DNA of 64,000 bases. Origin: Luteibacter sp. 9135. GTDB lineage: Bacteria > Pseudomonadota > Gammaproteobacteria > Xanthomonadales > Rhodanobacteraceae. This document shows, piece after piece, positions 17,327-27,900 of the stretch (the first letter of the stretch is position 1; every line of letters begins with the position of its first letter). A model generated the notes under the pieces. That model was not told the DNA's origin. It made no database searches and saw only the letters and a program-made list of their open reading frames with translations. Where the stretch lies: positions 2,721,501 through 2,785,500 of the forward strand of contig NZ_JQNB01000001.1 of the NCBI RefSeq assembly GCF_000745005.1. The letters run 5' to 3'. The position numbers and the translations under genes were made by a program.

Positions 17327-18853
17327 ATGACTGACGATACCCGCGACGAGACCTCCGGCAGCGACGAAAACCGACTGATCGCCGAGCGCCGCGAGAAACT
17401 GAAAGCGCTGCGTGCGCAGGGCATCGCCTATCCCAACGACTTCAGGGTCGACAGCTTCGCGGGCGACTTGCAGGACGAGTTCGCCGACAAGGACACCTGG
17501 ACGGCCGAAGCCATCGAGGCCACGCCTCGCCGGGTCGCCGTGGCCGGCCGCATCATCCTGATGCGCGGGCAGGGCAAGGTCAGCTTCGTGCAGATGCAGG
17601 ACGGCACCGGCCGCATCCAGTTGTTCGTCCACCAGGGCACTGTAGGCGAGGAGGGTTACAACACCTTCAAGCGCTGGGACCTGGGCGACATCGTGGGCGC
17701 CGAAGGCGTGCTGATGCGCACGAAGACGGGCGAACTCTCGGTCAAGGTCGAGACCCTCCGCCTGCTGACCAAGTCACTGCGCGGCCTGCCGGACAAGCAC
17801 CACGGCCTGGCCGACGTGGAACAGCGCTACCGCCAGCGTTATGTGGACCTGATCGTCACCGAGGAATCGCGCCGCACCTTCGCGCTGCGCTCGAAGATCA
17901 TCAGCCACGTGCGTCGCTGGCTTGAAGCCGAACCGCGCCGCTTCATGGAAGTGGAAACCCCGATGATGCACGTGATCCCGGGCGGCGCCACCGCGCGCCC
18001 GTTCACCACGCATCACAACGCGCTGGATATCCCGCTGTTCCTGCGCGTGGCGCCGGAGCTGTACCTCAAGCGCCTGGTCGTCGGCGGTTTCGATCGCGTC
18101 TACGAGATCAACCGCAATTTTCGCAACGAGGGCGTGTCCACGCGGCACAATCCCGAGTTCACGATGCTCGAGTTGTACCAGGCGTACGCCACGTACCACG
18201 AGATCATGGACATCACCGAGGGCATGATCCGCACGGCGGCCGCCGAGGTCATCGGTAACACCGTGATCGAGTGGGACGGGGCCGCCGTCGACGTGGGCCC
18301 GGCGTTCCGCCGCTGGCGCATGGAAGACGCCGTGCTCGAGCTCAACCCTGAGATCAAGCCGGCCGACCTGCGCGACCGCGCCGCGATGGCCGCGCACGCT
18401 GCACGCCTGAATATCCAGGTCAAGCCGTCGTACGGCTGGGGCAAGCTGCTGCTGGAGATCTTCGAGGCGACGGTGGAGCACACGCTGATCCAGCCCACCT
18501 TCATCACCGACCACCCGGTGGAGGTCTCGCCGCTGGCGCGCGAGAGCGATACCGACAAGGGCATCACCGACCGCTTCGAGCTGTTCATCAACGGCAAGGA
18601 GATCGCCAACGGCTTCTCGGAGCTCAACGACTCGGAAGACCAGGCCGCACGCTTCCAGGCCCAGGTGGACGCCAAGGATGCCGGCGACGACGAGGCCATG
18701 CATTACGACGCCGACTACATCCGTGCGCTGGAAGTGGGTCTGCCGCCCACCGGTGGCCTCGGCGTCGGTATCGATCGTCTCGTCATGCTGCTGACCGGCT
18801 CGTCATCCATCCGCGACGTGCTGCTGTTCCCGACCATGCGCCCCGAGGCCTGA
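17327..18853 (+). CDS. lysS: Lysyl-tRNA synthetase, class II
   Basis: This 508-residue class II synthetase charges tRNA-Lys. The start at 17327 ([20 protein letters not shown]) gives the standard N-terminus; an upstream in-frame ATG at 17285 lies within the prfB trailer. The OB-fold anticodon-binding domain includes [20 protein letters not shown]. Class II motifs are visible: motif 1 near EVETPMM, motif 2 in [15 protein letters not shown], and motif 3 in [15 protein letters not shown]. It follows prfB by 57 bases, with a weak GC hairpin (17276-17298) between them, and is probably co-transcribed with it. Confidence 0.97.
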   Translation: MTDDTRDETSGSDENRLIAERREKLKALRAQGIAYPNDFRVDSFAGDLQDEFADKDTWTAEAIEATPRRVAVAGRIILMRGQGKVSFVQMQDGTGRIQLFVHQGTVGEEGYNTFKRWDLGDIVGAEGVLMRTKTGELSVKVETLRLLTKSLRGLPDKHHGLADVEQRYRQRYVDLIVTEESRRTFALRSKIISHVRRWLEAEPRRFMEVETPMMHVIPGGATARPFTTHHNALDIPLFLRVAPELYLKRLVVGGFDRVYEINRNFRNEGVSTRHNPEFTMLELYQAYATYHEIMDITEGMIRTAAAEVIGNTVIEWDGAAVDVGPAFRRWRMEDAVLELNPEIKPADLRDRAAMAAHAARLNIQVKPSYGWGKLLLEIFEATVEHTLIQPTFITDHPVEVSPLARESDTDKGITDRFELFINGKEIANGFSELNDSEDQAARFQAQVDAKDAGDDEAMHYDADYIRALEVGLPPTGGLGVGIDRLVMLLTGSSSIRDVLLFPTMRPEA

Positions 18854-18878
18854 CCGGCCTCGCCTACGGAGACATCCC

Positions 18879-19178
18879 ATGTTCTACGCCATTGTCGCGC
18901 TCGATCACCCGAATTCGCTGGAAAAGCGCCTTGCCGCGCGCCCGGCGCACCTTGCACGTCTGAATGCCCTGAAAGACGAAGGCCGCCTGAAGCTGGCCGG
19001 CCCGTTCCCGGCCATCGATGCGAACGACCCGGGCGAGGCCGGCTACACCGGCAGCATGATCGTGGCAGAGTTCACCGACCTGGCGGCCGCCGAGGCCTGG
19101 GCCAAGGCCGATCCATACGTCGAGGCGGGCGTCTACCGCGATGTCAGCGTGCGGCCGTTCCGCGCCGTGCTGCCGTGA
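18879..19178 (+). CDS. YciI family protein
   Basis: This is a 99-residue protein with the ferredoxin-like YciI fold: [13 protein letters not shown] with the conserved histidine at position 10, then [21 protein letters not shown], and the aspartate-bearing [16 protein letters not shown]. Members may act in small-molecule detoxification or dehalogenation-like chemistry, but the function is not established. It lies 25 bases after lysS, with a GGAGA site before the start, and its stop overlaps the GTG start of bolA. The tight spacing suggests one transcript from lysS to bolA. Confidence 0.88.
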   Translation: MFYAIVALDHPNSLEKRLAARPAHLARLNALKDEGRLKLAGPFPAIDANDPGEAGYTGSMIVAEFTDLAAAEAWAKADPYVEAGVYRDVSVRPFRAVLP

Positions 19179-19438
19179 CGGTCGAAAAGGTCGAGCGAAT
19201 CCGGGCCCTGCTCACCGCAGCACTGGCCCCGCTGGAGCTGGACGTGATCGACGAGGGCCACAAGCACGCCGGGCACGCGGGCGAGGGCAGGGGGCACTTC
19301 TTCGCCCGCATCGTCAGCCCGGCTTTCGCCGGCACCAACCCCATCCAGCGCCATCGCATGGTCTATGCCGCCCTTGCCGAGATGATGCCCGACGGCATCC
19401 ACGCGCTGGCGATCGAGGCCAGGGCCCCCGGCGAATAA
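19175..19438 (+). CDS. BolA family protein
   Basis: This is an 87-residue BolA-like protein. Such proteins pair with monothiol glutaredoxins in Fe-S cluster handling, and BolA itself influences cell shape and biofilm genes. The GTG start overlaps the yciI stop by 4 bases (GTGA). The class II KH-like fold is recognisable from [15 protein letters not shown], the glycine-histidine region, and [17 protein letters not shown], which carries the conserved RHR and helix. Its adjacency to yciI is common in gammaproteobacteria. It could be BolA or an IbaG-type paralogue; the sequence alone does not separate them safely. Confidence 0.9.
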   Translation: MTVEKVERIRALLTAALAPLELDVIDEGHKHAGHAGEGRGHFFARIVSPAFAGTNPIQRHRMVYAALAEMMPDGIHALAIEARAPGE

Positions 19439-19469
19439 GCCAAAGTCGCTACACTGCCGGTTATCGGTT

Positions 19470-19490
19470 GTAGGAGCTCGCGGCCGCGTC
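19470..19490 (+). repeat. Degenerate REP-like sequence before smc
   Basis: GTAGGAGCTCGCGGCCGCGT keeps the GTAGGAGC head, but its palindrome differs from the R1-R9 family. It lies 16 bases upstream of the smc start. It may be a decayed or different-class REP. Confidence 0.35.
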
Positions 19491-19505
19491 CCCACGGAAA
19501 CCATC

Positions 19506-22500
19506 ATGCGTCTGACCACGATCAAGCTGGCGGGATTCAAGTCGTTCGTCGACCCCACCACGCTGCACCTGCCCACCAACATGACCGGCGTCGTCGGGCC
19601 GAACGGCTGCGGCAAGTCCAACATCATCGACGCCATCCGCTGGGTCATGGGCGAGTCCGCGGCCAGCCGCCTGCGCGGCGACTCGCTCACCGACGTCATC
19701 TTCTCCGGCTCCAGCGCGCGCAAGCCCGTGGGCCAGGCCGCGGTCGAACTCATCTTCGACAACAGCGACGGCACCATCCAGGGCGAGTACGCCAGCTTCG
19801 CCGAGATATCGGTCAAGCGCATCGTCAGCCGCGACGGCCAGTCGTCCTATCACCTCAATGGCGCGCGCTGCCGCCGGCGCGACATCACCGATCTGTTCCT
19901 GGGTACCGGCCTGGGCCCGCGGTCCTACTCGATCATCGAGCAGGGCATGATCAGCCAGATCATCGAGGCAGCCCCCGAAGAATTGCGCACGCACCTGGAG
20001 GAAGCCGCCGGCATCTCCAAGTACAAGGAGCGTCGCAAGGAAACCGAAAGCCGCATCAAGGCCACGCGCGAGAACCTCGACCGCGTGCGCGACGTGCGCG
20101 ACGAGGTCGACAAGCAACTGGACCACCTCAACCGGCAGGCCCGCGCGGCCGAGCGCTGGAAGGCCTTCAAGGAAGAACACACCCGGCGCGAGGCCGAACT
20201 GCGCGCGCTGGAATACCGCACGCTGCACCGTCGGCACGAGGGCGAGGGCTCCGGCCTGCGCGAGGCCGAGCTGGAAATCGAGAAGCATCTGGCCGGGCAG
20301 CGCCAGGTGGAAGCCCAGATGGAAAGCGTGCGCGAGCGTCACCAGGGCGCCAGCGAACACCTCAACCAGGTCCAGGCCGAGGTGTACAAGGTGGGCGCGG
20401 AAATCGCCCGCGTCGAGCAACAGGTGCGGCACAACCGCGACCTGAGCGAGCGTCTGACCCGCGCCCGCGCGGATGCCGAGCGCGAATTCGAGGAACTGCA
20501 GGGCCATATAGGTGCCGACCGCGAGCAGGTGGAAACCCTGCGCATGGCGCTGGCCGAGGGCGAGCCCAAGCTCGAATCGCTGCAGCAGATGCAGGACGAA
20601 ACGAGCGACGCGATGCGTGCCACCGAGGCCAAGCTGGCCGACTGGCAGCAGCGCTGGGACACGCACACCCGCAGTGCATCGGAATCCAGCCGGGCGGCCG
20701 AGGTGGAGCGGACCAAGCTGGCCTACCTCGACCGGCAGACGGTGGACCTGTCGCGCCGCAAGGAGGCCCTGGATACCGAACAGCGTGCCACGGATATCGC
20801 CGCCCTCGACGCCGCGGCGGAACAACTCGACACCGAACACGATACGCAGCGCGAGCGCGTGGAACACCTGGGCGGCGTGCTCGACCAGCACAAGGTGGCC
20901 TACGAGCGCGTGCTGGACGAAGAGCGCCAGGTGCAGACCGCGCTGAACGATGGCCGCCAGCAGTTGCAGACCGCGCGTGGCCGCCAGGCCTCGCTCGAAG
21001 CCCTGCAAAGCGCCGCGCTGGGCCAGGAGGAAACCGCCGCCAGCGGCTGGCTGGCGCGCCTGGGGCTGGATCGCTCGCGCCGCCTGGGCGAGTCGCTGCA
21101 GGTGGATGCCGGCTACGAATCGGCCGTGGAAACCGTGCTGGCCGGCCTGCTCGACGGCGTGCTGGTGGATGCGCCGGAAGCGCTGGTGCCCGAATTCGAG
21201 GCTCTGGGTCAGGCCGATGTCGCCTTGTTCGCCCGGGAAGACGGTGCGGCCGGGCCGGCCGGCACGCTGGCCGAGCACGTGCGTGGCCCCGTGGCCGCCA
21301 TGGCCTTGCTCGGTCGTGTCATGGTCGCGGAATCGGCCGAAGCTGCCGCCGCGCGCGTTGCCACGCTGCAGCCGCACCAGTCGGTCATCACGCCGGACGG
21401 CGCCTGGATGGGTCCGGGCTGGGCACGCATCCTGCGCGCGCAGGGCAACCAGGTGGGCGTGCTGGCCCGCGAGCGCGAGATCCGCCAGCTGGCCGGCCAG
21501 ATCGAAACCCTCGAAGCCACGATCGACGAGCGCACCGAACAACTGGAAGCTCTTCGCGCCAGCAAGTTCGAGACCGAGCGCCAGCGCGACGACGCGCAGC
21601 GCGATCTCTATGCGGCCCACCGTCGGCTGTCCGAGCTGGCCGGCCAGTTGCAGAGCCATCGCGGCAAGATGGAAACGGCGCGCGCACGCGCCGAGAAGGT
21701 CGGCGGCGAAATCTCGGCAATCGTCGATCAGCTGGACGAATTGCAGGGCCAGACCCGCGAGGCGCGTGCCCGACTCGACGAGGCCGTGGGCCTCATGGGC
21801 GATCGCGAGGACGAGCGCCGTGGCCTTGAAAACGAGCGCCGCGAGCTGCTGGAAGCCCGCGAGGAAGCACGTATCAACGCGCGTGAGGCCGCCGACCAGT
21901 CGCACCAGCTGGCCCTCAGCATGGAATCCAAGCGCTCCGCGCTCGGCTCGCTGGAGCAGGCGCTGGCCCGACTGGACACGCAGCTACGCCAGGTCGTGGC
22001 CCGGCGGGACGAGATCGACCAGCAACTGGCGGCGGGCTCCGATCCCATCGCCGAACTGGAAGCCGAGCGGCAGACCTACCTCGACCAGCGCCTGTTGGTC
22101 GATCGCCAGCTGGTGGAGGCACGCCGTGCGCTGGAAGACTGCGACGCGGAGTTCCGTCGCCTCGAGCAGGAGCGCCAGCGCGTCGAACAGGTGCTGGGCC
22201 AGGTGCGCGAAAGCGTGTCCGAAAAGCGCCTGGCGGCGCAGGCACTGCAGCTGCGAGCCGAACAACTTGCCGAGGCCATCGTCGCCTCCGGTCTGGAACT
22301 CGATGCCCTGCTCACCGAACTGCCCGAGGACGCGGAGCCGGCGCGATGGCAGCAGCAGCTGGTGGACCTGTCCGGCAAGATCGCCCGCCTGGAGCCGGTC
22401 AACCTGGCCGCCATCCAGGAACACGCCGAGCAATCGCAGCGCAAGGAATACCTCGATGCGCAGCTGCTGGACCTGACCAGCGCGATGGAAACCCTGGAAG

Positions 22501-23006
22501 GCGCGATCAAGAAGATCGACCGCGAAACCCGCCAGCGTTTCAAGGAAACCTTCGACCGGGTCAACGCCGGCGTGCAGGAACTTTTCCCACGCCTGTTCGG
22601 CGGCGGCCATGCGTATCTCGAACTCACCGGCGACGACCTGCTGGACACCGGCGTGTCGATCATGGCCCGGCCGCCCGGCAAGCGCGTGTCCAACATCACC
22701 TTGCTGTCCGGCGGCGAGAAAGCGCTCACCGCGGTCTCGCTGGTGTTCGCCATCTTCGGCCTCAATCCCGCGCCGTTCTGCCTGCTGGACGAGGTGGACG
22801 CGCCGCTGGACGAAGCCAACGTCGGGCGCTTCTCGGCCATGGTTCGTGAAATGAGCGAGAAGGTGCAATTCATTTTCGTCAGCCACAACAAGGCCACCAT
22901 GGAGGCCGCGCATCAGCTGTGCGGCGTTACCATGCGCGAGCCGGGTGTCTCTCGCCTCGTCCAGGTGGACCTGGCCGAGGCGTCCAAGCTCGTCGGCGTC
23001 GCCTAA
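19506..23006 (+). CDS. smc: Chromosome segregation protein SMC (condensin)
   Basis: This is a 1166-residue SMC ATPase that dimerises and compacts and segregates the chromosome with ScpA/ScpB. The N-terminal head has Walker A GPNGCGKSN at 31-39. Two long, charged coiled-coil arms flank a hinge at about residues 510-630 (LGESLQVDAGYESAVETVL and following). The C-terminal head has the ABC signature LLSGGEKAL at about 1066 and Walker B FCLLDEVDAPLDE at about 1091. Its presence implies that this lineage uses Smc-ScpAB, not MukBEF. A degenerate REP precedes it and zipA follows by 26 bases. The scp genes are not in the window. Confidence 0.97.
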   Translation: MRLTTIKLAGFKSFVDPTTLHLPTNMTGVVGPNGCGKSNIIDAIRWVMGESAASRLRGDSLTDVIFSGSSARKPVGQAAVELIFDNSDGTIQGEYASFAEISVKRIVSRDGQSSYHLNGARCRRRDITDLFLGTGLGPRSYSIIEQGMISQIIEAAPEELRTHLEEAAGISKYKERRKETESRIKATRENLDRVRDVRDEVDKQLDHLNRQARAAERWKAFKEEHTRREAELRALEYRTLHRRHEGEGSGLREAELEIEKHLAGQRQVEAQMESVRERHQGASEHLNQVQAEVYKVGAEIARVEQQVRHNRDLSERLTRARADAEREFEELQGHIGADREQVETLRMALAEGEPKLESLQQMQDETSDAMRATEAKLADWQQRWDTHTRSASESSRAAEVERTKLAYLDRQTVDLSRRKEALDTEQRATDIAALDAAAEQLDTEHDTQRERVEHLGGVLDQHKVAYERVLDEERQVQTALNDGRQQLQTARGRQASLEALQSAALGQEETAASGWLARLGLDRSRRLGESLQVDAGYESAVETVLAGLLDGVLVDAPEALVPEFEALGQADVALFAREDGAAGPAGTLAEHVRGPVAAMALLGRVMVAESAEAAAARVATLQPHQSVITPDGAWMGPGWARILRAQGNQVGVLAREREIRQLAGQIETLEATIDERTEQLEALRASKFETERQRDDAQRDLYAAHRRLSELAGQLQSHRGKMETARARAEKVGGEISAIVDQLDELQGQTREARARLDEAVGLMGDREDERRGLENERRELLEAREEARINAREAADQSHQLALSMESKRSALGSLEQALARLDTQLRQVVARRDEIDQQLAAGSDPIAELEAERQTYLDQRLLVDRQLVEARRALEDCDAEFRRLEQERQRVEQVLGQVRESVSEKRLAAQALQLRAEQLAEAIVASGLELDALLTELPEDAEPARWQQQLVDLSGKIARLEPVNLAAIQEHAEQSQRKEYLDAQLLDLTSAMETLEGAIKKIDRETRQRFKETFDRVNAGVQELFPRLFGGGHAYLELTGDDLLDTGVSIMARPPGKRVSNITLLSGGEKALTAVSLVFAIFGLNPAPFCLLDEVDAPLDEANVGRFSAMVREMSEKVQFIFVSHNKATMEAAHQLCGVTMREPGVSRLVQVDLAEASKLVGVA

Positions 23007-23032
23007 GTACCGCTCTTCAAGGAAATCGAACC

Positions 23033-24130
23033 ATGAATCCCGCCATCGGCCTCGCCTGGAACCCTGCCGTGGGCATCCCGATGCTCTTCGTCGGCATCGT
23101 CGTGATGGTGCTGCTCTGGCTCTTCGGCCAGCCACGCAAGGAGCAGGGCCGCCGCAAGCCGGTGCCCGAGCAGCCCGGGCGTGCCCGCGAACGCCGTGAG
23201 CCGGTGTTCAACGATGGCGAGGAGGTTGCCGAGGACGACGAGTTCGACGATCGGGACCACGCCTCTTTCAGTGCGCGTGACGCCGCGCACGAGGTGGCCG
23301 ACGACGCCAACGATCCGCTTTTCAATCCGCGTCCGCGGCACACCGAGCTGGATGTGGACCTGCGCGCGGAACTGGAACGCCTGGGCGCCTCGCTGGCCGG
23401 CGAGCGTACCGCCTCCGTGGCACCCCTGGCCGACGACCTCGCGGCCCGCGATGCGCAACGTGCCGAGCCGCCGCGTCCGGCCGCGCCGCGCCATGAATCG
23501 CAGCGTGTCGAGCCGCGCCTGGACCTCGACCTGCCGTTCGACCTGGACGACCCGCGCGGCACGCACGCCTCGACTGCTGCGCCCTCACCGGTGCCGCCGC
23601 CCCGCCCGCAAGCCCCTGCGCCCGCACCGGCTCCCGCGCGCACGCCGCCGCGCTCCGACCTCGGCCGCCGCCCGCCGAACGCACCCGTGGAGCGCATCGT
23701 CAGCCTCTACGTGGTGGCCCGCGAGGGCAGCCGGTTCAACGGTTCCGACCTGATCGTCGCCGCCGAGAAAGCCGGCCTCGAATTCGGCGACATGGGCATC
23801 TACCACCGCCTCGTGGACGGCCATCCCGAACAGGGGCCGATCTTCAGCGTGGCCAACCTGACCAAGCCGGGCAATTTCGACATGGCGCGCATCGCCACGT
23901 TGCAGACGTCCGGCCTGTCGTTCTTCATGGCGCTGCCGGGTCCGGTGCCCGCCCTGGATGCCTGGGACGCCATGCTGCCTACGGCGCAGCGCCTGGGCGA
24001 ACTGCTCGACGGCCTGGTGCTGGACGAGGAACGCAATGCCCTCGGGCGTCAGCGCATCGCGCACATCCGCGACGAACTGCGCGGCTGGGACCGCGGCCAC
24101 GAAGGCGAAGAGATCAAGTTCGGGCACTGA
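23033..24130 (+). CDS. zipA: Cell division protein ZipA
   Basis: This is a 365-residue bitopic membrane protein that tethers FtsZ to the inner membrane at the division site. The start at 23033 follows AAGGAAATCGAACC and gives a single N-terminal helix (IPMLFVGIVVMVLLWLF). A charged then Pro-rich linker follows (PSPVPPPRPQAPAPAPAPAR region, about residues 180-210). The C-terminal FtsZ-binding domain starts near IVSLYVVAREGSRFNGSDL. Adjacency to smc is conserved in gammaproteobacteria, where ligA usually comes next. Here ligA is missing and a PaiB-like gene follows immediately. Confidence 0.93.
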   Translation: MNPAIGLAWNPAVGIPMLFVGIVVMVLLWLFGQPRKEQGRRKPVPEQPGRARERREPVFNDGEEVAEDDEFDDRDHASFSARDAAHEVADDANDPLFNPRPRHTELDVDLRAELERLGASLAGERTASVAPLADDLAARDAQRAEPPRPAAPRHESQRVEPRLDLDLPFDLDDPRGTHASTAAPSPVPPPRPQAPAPAPAPARTPPRSDLGRRPPNAPVERIVSLYVVAREGSRFNGSDLIVAAEKAGLEFGDMGIYHRLVDGHPEQGPIFSVANLTKPGNFDMARIATLQTSGLSFFMALPGPVPALDAWDAMLPTAQRLGELLDGLVLDEERNALGRQRIAHIRDELRGWDRGHEGEEIKFGH

Positions 24131-24131
24131 C

Positions 24132-24767
24132 ATGTATACCCCGAAGGCGTTCGTCGAAGACCGGCCGCACATCCTGCACGGGGCGATCCGACGTATCGCC
24201 TTCGGCACGCTGGTCACCGCGGGGGAGGGTGGCATCGAGGCCAGTCATGTTCCCTTCGTACTGGCCCCCGACGAAGGTCCTCTGGGCACGCTGTATTGCC
24301 ATGTGGCCAGAGGCAACGACCACGTAAACCGCAGCGAGGGCGAGGTCCTGTCGATCTTCGCCGGGCCGCACGCCTATATCTCGCCCAACGGTTATCCGGG
24401 CAAGGCCAAGCACCATCGCGAGGTGCCCACCTGGAACTACATCGCCGTCCATGCCTACGGCCCGGCGCATACGTTCACCGACCCTGAGTCGCTGCGCGAC
24501 CTGCTCGAGCGGCTGACGGCCCAGGCCGAGCACGATGCCGCCCAGCCCACACCCTGGCGGGTCGGGGATGCCCCCGACGACTATCTCGCCGCCATGTATC
24601 GCGGCATCGTGGGCGTCCGCATCCCCATCGCCCGGATGGAAGGAAAATGGAAGCTCGGCCAGAACCGCACGGGGGCCGATCGCCTTGGTGCCGCCGCCTT
24701 GCTGGCGCAGAGACAGGGTGACGACGAGCAGGCCGTCGCAGCGCTCATGCGCGATGTCGGGGCCTGA
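24132..24767 (+). CDS. FMN-binding PaiB-family protein
   Basis: This is a 211-residue flavin-reductase-like split-barrel protein of the PaiB family: MYTPKAFVEDRPHILHGAIRR, ASHVPFVLAPDEGPLGTLYCHVARGNDH, and PTWNYIAVHAYG, the last being the characteristic W-NY segment. In Bacillus PaiB is linked to negative control of proteases and sporulation; in Gram-negatives its role is unclear and may be FMN-dependent reduction. The start is one base past the zipA stop, so it is probably co-transcribed with zipA and takes the place where ligA is often found. I infer no regulatory role from the sequence itself. Confidence 0.85.
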   Translation: MYTPKAFVEDRPHILHGAIRRIAFGTLVTAGEGGIEASHVPFVLAPDEGPLGTLYCHVARGNDHVNRSEGEVLSIFAGPHAYISPNGYPGKAKHHREVPTWNYIAVHAYGPAHTFTDPESLRDLLERLTAQAEHDAAQPTPWRVGDAPDDYLAAMYRGIVGVRIPIARMEGKWKLGQNRTGADRLGAAALLAQRQGDDEQAVAALMRDVGA

Positions 24768-24913
24768 ACCACGCGTACAAATCCACGACCCCTGTTCACG
24801 CTTCCGCAACACCCCTGTGCGTCACTGTGAAGGTCTTGGCATGTCCGGGATTGGCACGATGCATACATGATGCCCGGCATGCTTGTGATTACCCTTCGAG
24901 GAACACGAGTCAC

Positions 24914-27900
24914 ATGCCTGCAAGTACGCGTGCCCCCTTCCGAATCTACTACCTGCATCCATTGCTGGCAGGTCCGCTTACCGCCTGGAACGCCTGGATA
25001 GAGCATGCCGCCTCGCTCGGCTTCCGCCAGTTGCTGATAGCGCCGCCCTTCGATGCCTCCGATACCGGTGACGTTTTCGTTACACGGGATTTCGATCGTC
25101 TTAACACGTCCGTTTCCGACGAGGGCGAGGCCACCGACCGGCTGGCCCAGATCGCCAAGGCGTGTCGCAATCATCGCATGGAGTTGTGGCTGGACCTGTC
25201 ACTGGATGAGGTGTCCTCGGATGCGCCGGTACGCCAGGCGCATCCCGATTGGTTTCGCGCCGTGGCCGCCCAGCACGGCACGCCGGACCCGCGCTGGACG
25301 CCGGCCGAAAGCGACAGCGTGCGCTGGCGTTTCAACGATCCCGACGTGGCCGAGGCGGCCACGCAGTGGTGGGTCGACCGCATGCATCGCTGGACTGCCG
25401 CCGGCGTCGAGGGTTTTCGCGTGGTGCACCCGCAACGCCTGCGTGCCGAACGCTGGAAGCCGCTGATCGAAGCCGTGCGTGGTACGCATGCCGATGCCGC
25501 GGACGCAGCGTTTCTCGCCTGGACGCCGGGCCTGGCGCCCGAGGATCTCGCCGCGCTGGCCGGTGCGGGATTCGACGCGGTGGTGTCCTCCGCCAACTGG
25601 TGGGATTTCAGGGCGCCGTGGTTCGCGGACGAGGCCGCGCGCCTCGCCGCGGTGGCACCGGCCCTGGCATGCGTGGAAGAACCGTTCGGTCCGCGTTTCG
25701 GCGAGCAGATGGGTGAGCACAACCAGCTGGAACACGCGCACCAGCGTGCGATCGCCTTCGCCGCCACGTCCCCGGGCGGCTGGATGATGCCGATGGGCTT
25801 CGAGTTCGCCCAGCACGACCGCCTCGACCCGCGTCGTGGTCAGCCGGTCACACCGGCATCGCTTGCGCAGGGTGCGATCCTCGACGTGAGCGATACCGTG
25901 CGTGCCGCGAATGCGGCCGTGCGCGAGGAGGTGCCATCGGCACCTTTCGTCGCCGTCGGTCATGGCGTCGCGTCGTTCCTCACAGTGCACGGTCCCGATC
26001 CGAGGACCGCGCCCGGCGCGACCCTTACGCTGGTCAACGCCTCGCTGGATCGGGATGCCGTAGTCACCGCGTCGCAGGGACTGGTAGGTGCGGCGACGCA
26101 CTTCGCCCCGTGGACCTCGGCGGAAGGGCGCAAGGTGTTCGACCAGGGCGACAGCCTGGTGCTGGCACCGGGCGGCGTCCTGACGCTGGCAGGACAGCCG
26201 GCTGTTCCGGCGAAACGCAAACTGGGAAGCAGCGTGCAGAAAGAATGGCTACAGGCAGCATCGCGAGCGGATCGCGTCATGATCGAGAACGTGCAGCCGG
26301 TCGTGGATGCAGGGCGCTTCCCGGCCAAGCGCGTGGTCGGCCAGTCCGTGGACGTCACCGCCGACATTTTCATGGACGGGCATGAGGTGCTGGCCGCACG
26401 GCTTCGCTATCGCGCCCAGGACGAACGTGCCTGGCGCGAGGTCGTCATGCAGCCGGTCAATAACGATATCCACACGGCCAGCTTCGTGCCGACGCGGGTC
26501 GGGCGCTACGAGTTCCAGGTGGAGGCATGGCACGATCGCTTCGCCAGCTACCACCATGAAATCGAGGTCAAGCATGCCGCGGGCGTACCGCTGGGCCTGG
26601 AGCTGGAAGAGGGCCGCCTGATGGTCGAGGCCCGGGCGAAGGACGCCGCCGGCCCGAAGGCCAAGGCGCTGCGCAACCTGGCGGCATTGCTGGCGAAGGC
26701 CGACGACGAACAACGTCTTGCGTCGTTGCTGGACGAGGCCACCGTCGCCCTGATGATGGCCACCGATCCGCGCACTCGCTCGTCCGCCACCGAAACGTTC
26801 ACGCTCGAAGTGGATCGTCGCGAGGCCGGTTTTGCCAGCTGGTACGAATTGTTCCCGCGTTCGATGACCGACGACAAGGCGAAACACGGCACGTTCCGCA
26901 ACACGATCGCGCGGCTACCGGCCATCCGCGACATGGGCTTCGACGTGCTGTATTTCCCGCCGATCCATCCGATCGGCAAGGCCTTCCGCAAGGGGCCGAA
27001 CAACACGCTGACGCCGGGCCCGGACGATCCTGGTAGCCCGTACGCCATCGGTTCGCCGGACGGCGGCCACACGGCGGTGCATCCGCAACTGGGCACGATG
27101 GACGATTTCCGCGCACTACGCGACGCCGCCCATGAGCACGGCCTGGAGTTGGCGCTGGACTTCGCCATCCAGTGTTCGCAGGACCATCCGTGGCTGAAGG
27201 AGCATCCGGAGTGGTTCGACTGGCGCCCGGACGGCAGCATCAAGTACGCGGAAAACCCGCCCAAGAAATACCAGGACATCGTCAACGTCGATTTCTATGC
27301 GGACGGTGCCATCCCGTCGCTGTGGCAGGCGCTGTGCGATGCCGTGCTGTTCTGGGCCGCCGAAGGCGTGCGCACGTTCCGCGTGGACAACCCGCATACC
27401 AAACCGTTCCCGTTCTGGGAATGGATGATCGGGCGGGTGCGTGCGAAGTATCCGGACGCCCTGTTCCTGTCGGAGGCCTTCACCCGGCCCAAGCCGATGT
27501 ATCGCCTGGCCAAGGTCGGCTTCAGCCAGTCGTATACCTATTTCACCTGGCGTCACTCCAAGCAGGAGTTCATCGACTACCTGACCGAGCTGACCACCAC
27601 CGCGCCGAAGGATTTCTTCCGCCCGAATTTCTTCGTCAATACGCCGGATATCAACCCGTACTTCCTGCAGACCTCGGGGCGGCCGGGCTTCCTGATCCGG
27701 GCGGCACTGGCGACGACGCTGTCCGGCCTGTGGGGCATGTATTCCGGCTTCGAGATCTGCGAGGCAGCACCCTTGCCGGGCAAGGAAGAGTACCTGGACT
27801 CCGAGAAGTTCGAGGTGCGCGTGCGCGACTTCGACGCGCCCGGCAACATCGTGGCGGAGATCACCCAGCTCAACCATATCCGCCGCGCCCACCCCGCGCT

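Noticed and set aside
19461..21905. Long minus-strand open frame of 814 codons
   Set aside because: It lies antisense to smc, has no domain sense and is low-complexity in the manner of GC-rich shadow frames.
24836..24870. Sigma-54 promoter (TGGCAC near GCAT) upstream of glgE
   Set aside because: The distance between the GG and GC elements is 8, not the required 10, and the -12 TTGC is absent.
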